A stretch of DNA of 12,246 nucleotides from Candidatus Bathyarchaeota archaeon. GTDB taxonomy: Archaea; Asgardarchaeota; Lokiarchaeia; Sigyniarchaeales; Sigyniarchaeaceae. The notes beneath the pieces were generated by a model, which was not told the origin of the DNA, did no database searches, and worked only from the letters and a program-made list of their open reading frames with translations. This document shows, one piece after another, positions 6,797 to 12,246 of this stretch. The translations under genes and the position numbers were made by a program. Each line of letters starts with the position of its first letter. Position 1 is the first letter of the stretch. The stretch lies in the NCBI GenBank assembly GCA_014729935.1, contig WJJB01000040.1, positions 1-12,246 of the forward strand, given 5' to 3'.

Positions 6797-6808
6797 TTCT
6801 ATATAGAA
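6797..6808 (-). promoter_or_regulatory. TATA box inside a 12-bp palindrome, for the KaiC/GvpD-like gene
   Basis: TTCTATATAGAA is its own reverse complement and contains TATATA. On the minus strand a start about 25-27 nt downstream falls near 6775-6778, giving a leader of roughly 10-15 nt before ATG 6768/6762. A palindromic TATA could also bind a repressor. The presence of this promoter suggests that the ATPase is not expressed solely from the UroD-like gene's promoter. Confidence 0.5.
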
Positions 6809-6860
6809 ACAGTTGGTCTCTTATATGAACCTTGTGGGAACATGGTGGAATTTCGCTTAA

Positions 6861-8021
6861 TCATACTTGGATAATGCCATGGCGGATCTTGGTGTACTCG
6901 TTCATCATTGCAAGAGCGTTTTCCACCTTAACCTCGTTATGTAGCGTGCCACTCGCAGCAAACATGTACCCGCTGATATTTCCAGAAGCATCGGTGGCTT
7001 CCTTGAAGCAGCGGTGCACGTATTTCCGCGCGTCCTCGGGTGTGCCAAACGAGAGCGTGTTGGTGGTGTCCACGTTTCCGATACAAGCGATCTTGTCTCC
7101 CCAGTTTTCCTTGACCCGCTTGATGGTCATGCCAGATGTTGGTTCCAATGGTTGGATGGCATTGTATCCTGCATCGATGAAGCAATCCATTACCGGGTCA
7201 ATGAATCCATCCGTGTGCATGAAAATAACCCCGCCGCTATCGTGGACGAGATCGCACACGCGTTTAGCCATGGGCGTCACGAATTTCCTGTACTTGTCTG
7301 GATGTATCATCGGTCCCGTCTTGTATGCCATGTCATCCGCTGTGCAAAAGCACTTGTACCCTGCTGATATTGCTGCCTTGAATCTAGCTTCCGTCATGCG
7401 GGTGAGAAGATCGTAAAACTGCACGATGAGCCCTGGCTCCTTGCGCATTAACTTGGCAGTCAATGCGAACGAGATGGATTGATTGGCGGGTTCCATCACC
7501 AAGTTGGCAGAGGCGAATGGAACGAAATTGGCATCCATGCATTGCCTGCGGCCAATGCGATATTGTTCTATCGTATTCACTTTCGGTGCCTTGAAATCCC
7601 AGCCATCCAAGAATAGTTTCAGATCTTCCACAGTCGAGATGCCTGCTTCAACGAACCATGAGGCAACTTCATTGGACGCGCGGATGGATCCCATGTTGTT
7701 CACGTGATACCTCTTCCCGTGCTTTTTTTCCACTTCCTTGTTCATCTCGTCAACACGATCCCTGATGGCATCATCGATGACCAGCGTGGTGCCAGGTGAC
7801 CCGTTCCACCTGCTCGAATACCCGAATGCCTTGTACACGGTAAGGTCTCCCACTTGCGTCAAGAGAATATCCTCATCAGGCACATCACCATCGTTCATTT
7901 CGAAGAAATCTCGCTGGACATCGCCCATGATCGATTGGCAGAACGAAGGGATTTCCTCGGGAGTTCCGAGTCTTAATGCTTCCATGATGTATTGCTCGTT
8001 GGGACAGGTGTCGGCGCACAT
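6861..8021 (-). CDS. UroD-superfamily (uroporphyrinogen decarboxylase/MtaA-like) protein
   Basis: 386 residues. The superfamily includes uroporphyrinogen decarboxylase and the cobamide:CoM methyltransferases MtaA/MtbA. Seen here: TADDMAYKTGPMIHPDKYRKF (227-247), the typical acidic pair and helix; GGVIFMHTDG (263-272) at the strand carrying the zinc motif in MtaA; AIQPLEP (288-294); and IGNVDTTNTLSFGTPED (314-330). MtaA-type enzymes bind zinc with H-x-C and a distant C. Here the site is H269-T-D, so the first Cys is missing and a classical thiol-activating zinc site is unlikely. It is also not close to true HemE. No corrinoid protein or MtaB/MtbB-like gene is adjacent, so the substrate is unknown. 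A TATA box at 8044-8055 sits about 27 nt before ATG 8021, fitting a leaderless mRNA. Confidence 0.75.
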   Translation of the reverse strand: MCADTCPNEQYIMEALRLGTPEEIPSFCQSIMGDVQRDFFEMNDGDVPDEDILLTQVGDLTVYKAFGYSSRWNGSPGTTLVIDDAIRDRVDEMNKEVEKKHGKRYHVNNMGSIRASNEVASWFVEAGISTVEDLKLFLDGWDFKAPKVNTIEQYRIGRRQCMDANFVPFASANLVMEPANQSISFALTAKLMRKEPGLIVQFYDLLTRMTEARFKAAISAGYKCFCTADDMAYKTGPMIHPDKYRKFVTPMAKRVCDLVHDSGGVIFMHTDGFIDPVMDCFIDAGYNAIQPLEPTSGMTIKRVKENWGDKIACIGNVDTTNTLSFGTPEDARKYVHRCFKEATDASGNISGYMFAASGTLHNEVKVENALAMMNEYTKIRHGIIQV

Positions 8022-8043
8022 GGGTTATCAAGGGAATGCCTTG

Positions 8044-8055
8044 CTATATATTTTT
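8044..8055 (-). promoter_or_regulatory. TATA box for the UroD-like gene
   Basis: The minus strand reads AAAAATATATAG. Its centre is about 27 nt upstream of ATG 8021, exactly the distance from TATA to transcription start in archaea. The mRNA is therefore probably leaderless, consistent with the absence of a Shine-Dalgarno site. Confidence 0.6.
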
Positions 8056-8190
8056 ACGCGTGGCAAGAATGCTTGTGATGGTTGAGGTCATCAATGGATA
8101 ATCAAATACGCGGCATCAGCATCTATTGGCGTTAGACAGCTGTACTTCAGGCAACGATGCACAATCTTTTTATCAGGATGACGCGAAGGT

Positions 8191-8370
8191 ATGCCAAAGA
8201 ATACCAAGTGCCACTTCAGAAGTCACAAACCTTGGACATTCTTGAAAGCACTTATTTCCATCTCGATCGCAGCCACCATCCTCGGCGCGTGCACGAACAC
8301 GCTCCGCCGGTGGGATCTGCCCGGCGTTTTCCGCTCTGTTTTCAGGACGCCAGGGAACTATAGACGTTAG
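8191..8370 (+). pseudogene. IS607-type TnpA relic: MerR-like helix-turn-helix only
   Basis: A 59-codon frame (ATG 8191, TAG 8368) contains LISISIAATILGACTNTLRRW (about 21-41) followed by RTPGNYRR (52-59). This is the layout of the N-terminal MerR-type DNA-binding domain of IS607-family serine recombinases, whose consensus reads like S-x-x-x-AA-x-x-LG-x-x-x-x-TLRRWD-x-x-G then RTPGGHRR. The serine-recombinase catalytic domain that should follow is absent: the frame ends right after the wing and no YxRVSS-like sequence is visible in the next 200 nt. I read it as the broken start of a TnpA, part of a relic element between the UroD-like and molybdopterin genes. A small free-standing MerR-like protein is a less likely alternative. 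Confidence 0.55.
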
Positions 8371-8408
8371 AAAGTCAATGCCGTGAGATCAGTCGGGAAG
8401 TGATTACA

Positions 8409-8433
8409 TTCTCGTGAGTTTGGTTCACGAGAA
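8409..8433. repeat. Perfect 9-bp stem-loop
   Basis: TTCTCGTGA (8409-8417) and TCACGAGAA (8425-8433) form a perfect 9-bp stem around the 7-nt loop GTTTGGT. It lies between the TnpA relic and the transposon-end hairpin, so it could belong to the relic element. No T tract follows on either strand, so it is not an obvious terminator. Confidence 0.5.
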
Positions 8434-8484
8434 AACTTTGCGCCTGAAACCGCGACCCAGGTAGCCTTGTACTCCCGCTTGTTC

Positions 8485-8516
8485 CCACCAGCATGTTCAG
8501 ATTTCAAGCGCGGTGG
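8485..8516. repeat. Weak stem-loop in the relic region
   Basis: CCACC (8485-8489) can pair with GGTGG (8512-8516), possibly extended by a few inner GC pairs. It lies between the stronger hairpins at 8409-8433 and 8562-8589. On its own it is not convincing, but three dyads in 180 nt of non-coding DNA fit a decayed mobile-element end or guide-RNA-like region. Confidence 0.25.
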
Positions 8517-8552
8517 CAAACACGGATGGCACATGAACACGATTTCACCCGC

Positions 8553-8589
8553 ATTGAACTACCACACCCTAACTAACTAAAGGGCGTGG
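8553..8589 (-). mobile_element. Transposon right-end-like hairpin with outer repeat, copy B
   Basis: On the minus strand CCACGCCCT (8589-8581) pairs with AGGGTGTGG (8570-8562), 9 bp with one G-T pair and a 10-nt loop. It is followed by TAGTTCAAT. The 20 nt at 8572-8553 match positions 150-169 at 19 of 20, and the match ends one base after TTCAA. Hairpin next to a short cleavage tetranucleotide is the layout of IS200/IS605-type right ends, and the probable TnpB relic lies immediately inside, on the same strand. The family assignment is inference. Confidence 0.5.
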
Positions 8590-8598
8590 ATTCTTCCT

Positions 8599-8865
8599 TC
8601 ATCGACCACCGCCGTCCCCGTCGTGGATGGTACATCCAACGGTTCGGGTCTTACACGATCTCCAGGAGCGTGATTTCCTGGGATTTCCCCGATCATGTCC
8701 GCAGCCAAGCCAATCCTCACTCGAATCATCGTCCTCCGGTGAAACACGTGCCTCGCCCTTTTCTAGCCTTGTACCCTCTTCAAGTGGTCTAGAAATGCCC
8801 ATGGTAAATGAAGCGGCTAGATAACCCTCACGATCATGAAATCCTGCAAGGGATGCGCACCTCAT
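8599..8865 (-). pseudogene. Probable decayed TnpB C-terminal fragment
   Basis: An 88-codon minus-strand frame ends ten bases before the hairpin at 8562-8589. Its first residues, RCASLAGFHDREGYLAASF (2-20), resemble the second half of a TnpB zinc ribbon and RuvC-III block (C-x-x-CGF-x-x-DRD-x-x-AA-x-N). One Cys is missing and an extra residue is present, and upstream of the frame a stop codon interrupts any continuation. The rest (GISRPLEEGTRLEKGEARVS and onward) has the low-complexity character of TnpB tails. The bulk of a TnpB (~400 residues) is gone, the molybdopterin gene ending 21 nt upstream. The evidence is motif-level only; chance cannot be excluded. Confidence 0.4.
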
Positions 8866-8885
8866 CCGTGAATTACATTAGCAGG

Positions 8886-11126
8886 CTAATCATCGGTTTT
8901 ACTTACACGAACCCGAGTGCATCCGAGTTGTGGCATGCCCGAAATCCATTCCACATCTTTAGAAGACGTGAGCTTATTCACGTTTTCGCCTAGTAGCTTG
9001 CGAGCATGACTCAATCCAGATGCCCCGTGGCCCCAACCATGCGGATAGCAAGCCACTCCCTGCTTGATCCCATCGCTTATCTTCACGGGCACGTGAATTT
9101 TTCCCACGGCACTGGCCACCCTCACCGTATCACCGTCCGAGACTCCAATGGAGAGAGCATCTTCCCCGTGTAGCAAAAGGAAGGGATAGGAACCCTTCTT
9201 TCCTGGTTGGTTCCACAAGGTCGGGATATTATGGAACCAGGAATTCATGGTTTTCAAGTGTCTCCTTCCGATGAGCGTGAGGTCCACGAAATCACCACGT
9301 GAATGCTTGGTGTTGCGTAAAGATCTTGTAACATCACTGGATTCCTTGGTGAACTCGAGGAGGAAGGGAAGGAGGCGTTCATCTACCAGGTGTACCTTCC
9401 GATCACCTGTCATGAGGAAATCTTCCAAAACCCCGTACTGGTGCCTTTGCCATTTCAACAGCTTTCGTTTCTTGATGGTATTAAATGTGATCGCATTTTT
9501 GGATAGTAAAGGTGGTGTTCCTTCCATGAAATTCCCGATTATGGATAATAGCTGAACAAGGAAGCTTGGCGATAATTCCCGGTGTGCCAATCCAAGCATC
9601 CACTGGAGCACGCCGAATATTCTATTCCCGTGTGGCGGAATACCCATTTTCCTGGTCAATGCCGTGAATATGCGCCATTCTGGCTGCGCCAATCCTCGTG
9701 GTGTGGCAATGACATCGTGGTATTCCACGTGAGGGATGATATTATAGTTCAGGTGGGTCACGTGGATATTTTCCCGTTCGAGAGGGGTGGTTGCCGGGAG
9801 CACGTAGCATGATGGCACTCCTGCTTCCTTGGCGGAGTGCATGGCTGTTTCGTTAAGGTAAAAGTCGATGCTCACGAACATATCCAAATTTGCCATTGCC
9901 TTGCCAAGTTCATCGCTATTTGGCGCGGTCAGCATGACATTCCCGGCACTTTCCACGAATGCTTTCACTTGCCCGGTGCCTGGCGTTTCCATCTCCCTTG
10001 CTAGAATTGCCAAGGGTATCGATCCCATCACGCTCGGGTGATTCCCCACGCGACTCCTGAATTGATCGAACCTACCAAGGCCAATCAGGTTCCCTAGTTT
10101 TGAGACATTAAATGGCGCGTGGCCGAATATATTGCAGCCCTGCCTGTCCAAGTGCCCGGTGATGGTATGCAGGACTTCAACCGCCCACGCGTTGAACGTG
10201 GGATATTGGGTGATGCAGGTGCCAAGCCGGGTGTAGATGCAAGCACGGGGGGTTGTGGCAAAATTGACTGCCAATCGCTCAATATGGCTTGCAGGAATCC
10301 CCGTCCTTCGAGCTGCAGTCTTCAATGAGCATGATGCTACGATAGCCGCCAACTTTTCGTATCCCACGCAGTGTTTCTCAATGAACCGTTCGTCTATCAA
10401 GTTCCGTTCCAAGATAACCTTAATCATGGCTCCGAAAAGCCAGCAATCAGTGCCAGGATCGATGGGATAATACATGCAATTCTTGGATGCTCCTTGCAAT
10501 GCCATGACAGTTTCATTCCTACGTGGATCGATGATGGCGACACCCACGCGATTAGCAATGTCTTTCAAGTATTTCATAACATTCGGACACTTTGCAAGGC
10601 TGAGATTGGTATGGGCAGGATTCGTTCCAGCGAGAATCAAGAAATCGACGTTTGGCAAATCCGGGATAGGCATGATGGTGGAGTTTCCATAGAGCATGAA
10701 TTGTGCAACGAATTTGTTGTTATCATCGACTGAACCAGCATTGTACACGTTTCTTGTACCTATCGCATCGCAAAAACCTTTCCAAGACATTGAATGGGAA
10801 AAACAATGCCCACCGTTGGTCCCCATGTGTGTTGCTATCGAATGGGGGCCGAATTTCTTGATCACGGCCTTCAATCCACGTGAAATCTCATCCAAAGCGC
10901 GTTTCCAAGATATTTCAATCCATGCATTACCTTGGTACTTCATAGGACTAAGGATCCTGTCTGGATCGCTTGAAACATGATGCAGGGAGAGACCCTTGGG
11001 ACAACAATATCCCTTGGAAACCGGATGGGATTTATCGGGAAATACGCCGGTCACGACCCCTTGCTCTACTTCCGCGATCAATCCGCATGATGCATCACAT
11101 ACGGGGCAAAAGAACTTCCTCCTCAT
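8886..11126 (-). CDS. Molybdopterin (Mo/W-bisMGD) oxidoreductase, large subunit, no Cys/Sec ligand
   Basis: A DMSO-reductase-superfamily catalytic protein of 746 residues from ATG 11126. An N-terminal [4Fe-4S] site is formed by FFCPVCDASCG (C7, C10, C14) and YCCPKG (C42), with K44 after it as in formate dehydrogenases. LAGTNPAHTN (165-174) and IIDPRRNETV (198-207) are cofactor-binding segments. The C-terminal pterin-binding domain is visible as LLLHGEDALSIGVSDGDTVRV and YPHGWGHG near the end. Formate dehydrogenases carry Cys or Sec after a VDH motif; here the aligned sequence is GSVDDNNKF (131-139), so the metal ligand would be D135 or another residue and the reaction is unlikely to be formate oxidation. 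No signal peptide, iron-sulfur subunit, membrane anchor or chaperone gene is adjacent, so a soluble single-subunit enzyme is suggested; substrate unknown. TTG 11159 is an upstream in-frame alternative, but a TATA-like site overlaps it. Confidence 0.85.
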   Translation of the reverse strand: MRRKFFCPVCDASCGLIAEVEQGVVTGVFPDKSHPVSKGYCCPKGLSLHHVSSDPDRILSPMKYQGNAWIEISWKRALDEISRGLKAVIKKFGPHSIATHMGTNGGHCFSHSMSWKGFCDAIGTRNVYNAGSVDDNNKFVAQFMLYGNSTIMPIPDLPNVDFLILAGTNPAHTNLSLAKCPNVMKYLKDIANRVGVAIIDPRRNETVMALQGASKNCMYYPIDPGTDCWLFGAMIKVILERNLIDERFIEKHCVGYEKLAAIVASCSLKTAARRTGIPASHIERLAVNFATTPRACIYTRLGTCITQYPTFNAWAVEVLHTITGHLDRQGCNIFGHAPFNVSKLGNLIGLGRFDQFRSRVGNHPSVMGSIPLAILAREMETPGTGQVKAFVESAGNVMLTAPNSDELGKAMANLDMFVSIDFYLNETAMHSAKEAGVPSCYVLPATTPLERENIHVTHLNYNIIPHVEYHDVIATPRGLAQPEWRIFTALTRKMGIPPHGNRIFGVLQWMLGLAHRELSPSFLVQLLSIIGNFMEGTPPLLSKNAITFNTIKKRKLLKWQRHQYGVLEDFLMTGDRKVHLVDERLLPFLLEFTKESSDVTRSLRNTKHSRGDFVDLTLIGRRHLKTMNSWFHNIPTLWNQPGKKGSYPFLLLHGEDALSIGVSDGDTVRVASAVGKIHVPVKISDGIKQGVACYPHGWGHGASGLSHARKLLGENVNKLTSSKDVEWISGMPQLGCTRVRVSKTDD

Positions 11127-11158
11127 GATAAGTCTATTCCTTCCTCCGCATTGAGCCA

Positions 11159-11165
11159 ATTAAAA
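11159..11165 (-). promoter_or_regulatory. TATA-like site for the molybdopterin oxidoreductase gene
   Basis: The minus strand reads CCTTTTAATTGG around here. A start 25-27 nt downstream would be near 11135, leaving about 10 nt before ATG 11126. This supports ATG 11126 over TTG 11159. The sequence match to a TATA box is weaker than for the other promoters in the window. Confidence 0.4.
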
Positions 11166-11171
11166 GGTATG

Positions 11172-11195
11172 CCACGAATCCATGAGCGTGGATTC
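11172..11195. promoter_or_regulatory. Dyad just upstream of the molybdopterin gene promoter
   Basis: GAATCCA (11176-11182) and TGGATTC (11189-11195) form a perfect 7-bp stem with a 6-nt loop. An alternative stem pairs CCACG (11172-11176) with CGTGG (11187-11191). Position directly upstream of the TATA-like site fits an operator or activator site, but nothing identifies the regulator. Confidence 0.4.
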
Positions 11196-11748
11196 TGGAT
11201 GGAATTTCACCAGTACTACTTGCACGTTTACATGAGCCAAGACCAGACCGCCGTTAACTCGTACCTCAGCGTGAAAATTCCCATTGATTCCCATTTTTTA
11301 CCCAAGATTTGCCTATCTTATCGAGGATGATTCATATTATATCGCGTGACTAGGCACCGAACTAATTGCCGAGATGCCCTTGATCGCATATCTTATCATC
11401 ACATGTGCCCGATGGAGGGCATTGCAGGGGTTAGGGTATTGAAGAACGCCCATTTACATTCCTTCCACGTTTCAAAGACATTCACCATTTATTCAAGCAC
11501 ATGCTGGTATTTCCATGGATAGCCGACGATGAATTATTAATTCTTGAAGCGTTATGGCCTAACATCGCAACCAGTGCTCCCGGTTTCCCTCACGTTCCCA
11601 ATAATGTTTAAGTTCTTGTATATTCATATTATGTAATAAGTCACGCGATAATAATAAGAACCTCCTTCCTTTTATTACATAAGGTGACTAGTTTTTACCA
11701 TGAAAATTCTCCACCAGTTTCATGATGATCTAAATTTATTAGGCTCGA
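11196..11748. other. Gene-free intergenic region before the winged-helix gene
   Basis: About 550 nt without a gene that I can support. A 40-codon frame at 11403-11525 is probably chance. Most of the structure is in the right part: an AT-rich segment with an 11-bp inverted repeat (11629-11682). A weak long-range pairing ATGCCC (11374-11379) with GGGCAT (11417-11422) is also present. No tRNA, rRNA or CRISPR repeat was seen. Confidence 0.5.
11629..11682. repeat. 11-bp perfect inverted repeat with 32-nt spacer
   Basis: TTATGTAATAA (11629-11639) is repeated inverted as TTATTACATAA (11672-11682). Each arm is itself nearly palindromic and is followed by a TCAC/GTGAC-like sequence (11641-11644 and 11684-11688). 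Two such boxes about 43 nt apart, four helical turns, upstream of a winged-helix gene fit paired operators, possibly for autoregulation. As RNA it would be a weak AU-rich stem. It lies 67-120 nt before the TATA box of that gene, so it could also serve an activator. Confidence 0.5.
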
Positions 11749-11756
11749 AAATATAG
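11749..11756 (+). promoter_or_regulatory. TATA box for the winged-helix regulator gene
   Basis: AAATATAG, identical to the box before the EndA-like gene. A start near 11779 would place TTG 11762 outside the mRNA and give a ~40-nt leader before ATG 11819. Confidence 0.5.
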
Positions 11757-11818
11757 AATCCTTGCACCTCTCGGTCCAGCAATTTGCCAAAAAACTATAC
11801 AAGTGTCAGGGAAATATA

Positions 11819-12160
11819 ATGGAAGTCCAACAACTCGGTTCCATCGAAGAAGTTGAAGAATATGATGAGCACTTGGAAGTAACGGAATTTTCAAAGCAAG
11901 TGATGCTCGCAAAGGTGCTCGGCTCCGAAACTAGGTTGAAAATTATAAAGCTTTTGAGGAAGAGACGCAACGATCCAGAAGGGGGACTGGATATTACGAC
12001 TCTTGCTTATCTCTTGGACCAGACAGAGGCAAACATATCCGCACAATGCAAGAAGCTAGAAAAGGCTGAACTCATCAACATCACCTATAAGCCTGGAGGT
12101 CATGGCGTGCGGAAGATATGCCAAGTAGATTTTAAGTCCATCAAGTTCCTTCTAGACTAG
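11819..12160 (+). CDS. ArsR-like winged-helix transcriptional regulator
   Basis: The 113-residue protein has an acidic N-terminal tail (8-25) and then a winged-helix domain: ETRLKIIKLLRKR (37-49) as the first helix of the domain, ITTLAYLLDQTEANISAQCKKLEKAELI (59-86) as helix-turn-helix, and a wing with KPGGHGVRKICQVDF (91-105). The pattern (A-x-x-LGSETRLKIIKLL, then N-x-S-x-x-x-K-x-LEKAELI) is that of archaeal ArsR/MarR-like regulators. There is no pair of cysteines arranged as in metal-sensing ArsR proteins; the single C77 and C101 are far apart. The frame is open from TTG 11762, but the TATA box at 11749-11756 makes ATG 11819 the likelier start. Divergent from the molybdopterin gene ~690 nt away, which it might regulate; the inverted repeat between them is a candidate site. 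Confidence 0.75.
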   Translation: MEVQQLGSIEEVEEYDEHLEVTEFSKQVMLAKVLGSETRLKIIKLLRKRRNDPEGGLDITTLAYLLDQTEANISAQCKKLEKAELINITYKPGGHGVRKICQVDFKSIKFLLD

Positions 12161-12165
12161 ATATT

Positions 12166-12246
12166 GCCCGCACCGTTATTCCCAACCTCCCCGAACTTGG
12201 ACATCGCGGTCCGAGCCGGTGCGGTTACTGCCGTTCCCCTGGGGAA
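12166..12246. other. GC-rich foldable sequence after the regulator gene
   Basis: CCGCACCG (12168-12175) pairs perfectly with CGGTGCGG (12217-12224), enclosing 41 nt that contain a smaller GGAC/GTCC pairing. The window ends in TTCCCCTGGGGAA (12234-12246), a near-perfect dyad. Composition is clearly richer in GC than the surrounding DNA, as structured RNAs often are in a genome of middling GC. I could not match it to tRNA, 5S rRNA, SRP or RNase P RNA, and it is cut by the window edge. A terminator is less likely since no T tract follows. Confidence 0.35.

Noticed and set aside
10371..10980. Several plus-strand open frames within the molybdopterin oxidoreductase gene
   Set aside because: They mirror the codon structure of the minus-strand gene, whose cofactor motifs are unmistakable in this region.
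8886..11126. Selenocysteine codon or frameshift in the molybdopterin gene
   Set aside because: The reading frame is continuous with no in-frame TGA, and the region of the usual Sec/Cys reads through as VDDNNKF.
8583..11196. Shared 11-mer GCGTGGATTCT at about 8585-8595 and 11186-11196, as a third transposon end
   Set aside because: Exact 11-mers recur by chance many times in 12 kb, and the flanks of 11172-11195 lack the TAGTTCAAT extension found in the two real copies.
11403..11525. 40-codon plus-strand frame in the intergenic region
   Set aside because: No ribosome-binding site or TATA at a suitable distance, no motif, and length compatible with chance.
12161..12246. 5S rRNA or tRNA on either strand
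   Set aside because: Some 5S-like words (CCCCGAACTTGG) occur, but the helices and conserved loop order of 5S rRNA are absent, and no A or B box of a tRNA was found.
1..12246. CRISPR array or defence island
   Set aside because: No set of regularly spaced direct repeats and no cas, toxin-antitoxin or restriction genes were seen on either strand.

Overview
The window looks like a chromosomal segment of an archaeon. The evidence is a tRNA-splicing-endonuclease (EndA) family protein, a TrmY-type SPOUT methyltransferase, a KaiC/GvpD-type ATPase, an archaeal-style winged-helix regulator, AT-rich TATA boxes placed for leaderless or short-leader mRNAs, and few Shine-Dalgarno sites. A 216-residue protein with a longin-like N-terminal half is the type of protein that is abundant in Asgard archaea, so an Asgard lineage is my best guess. 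It is not proven here: there is no rRNA in the window and no search was run.

Layout. Positions 1-180 hold the end of an open frame, a 12-bp palindrome and a 20-nt sequence that recurs at 8553-8572. Positions 181-846 (-) encode an EndA-family protein that has lost two of its three catalytic residues. A 196-nt divergent intergenic region with two strong stem-loops follows. Positions 1043-5390 form a plus-strand run of six genes: hydrogenase maturation protease, MtnA (overlapping it), a GNAT-like protein, the longin-like protein, ribose-5-phosphate isomerase A and a TrmY-like protein. It converges, with only 7 nt between stop codons, on a minus-strand pair: a KaiC/GvpD-like ATPase (5398-6768) and a UroD-superfamily protein (6861-8021).

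Positions 8022-8885 look like a graveyard of mobile elements. They hold a 59-codon piece with an IS607-type MerR helix-turn-helix, a probable decayed TnpB C-terminus on the opposite strand, and a transposon-end-like hairpin whose outer 20 nt match positions 150-169. Positions 8886-11126 (-) encode a solitary molybdopterin (Mo/W-bisMGD) oxidoreductase without the Cys/Sec metal ligand of formate dehydrogenases. A ~660-nt gene-free region with an 11-bp inverted repeat then leads to an ArsR-like winged-helix regulator (11819-12160). The last 80 nt are GC-rich and able to fold.

Functional links. MtnA and RpiA are both sugar-phosphate isomerases (methylthioribose-1-P and ribose-5-P). The HycI-type protease implies a [NiFe] hydrogenase elsewhere in the genome. 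Together with the molybdopterin oxidoreductase and the UroD/MtaA-like protein this suggests an anaerobic metabolism. No complete mobile element, CRISPR array, tRNA or rRNA gene was recognised. The strongest leads are the catalytically dead EndA, the mobile-element relics sharing an end sequence, the longin-like protein, and several unexplained dyads in the intergenic DNA.
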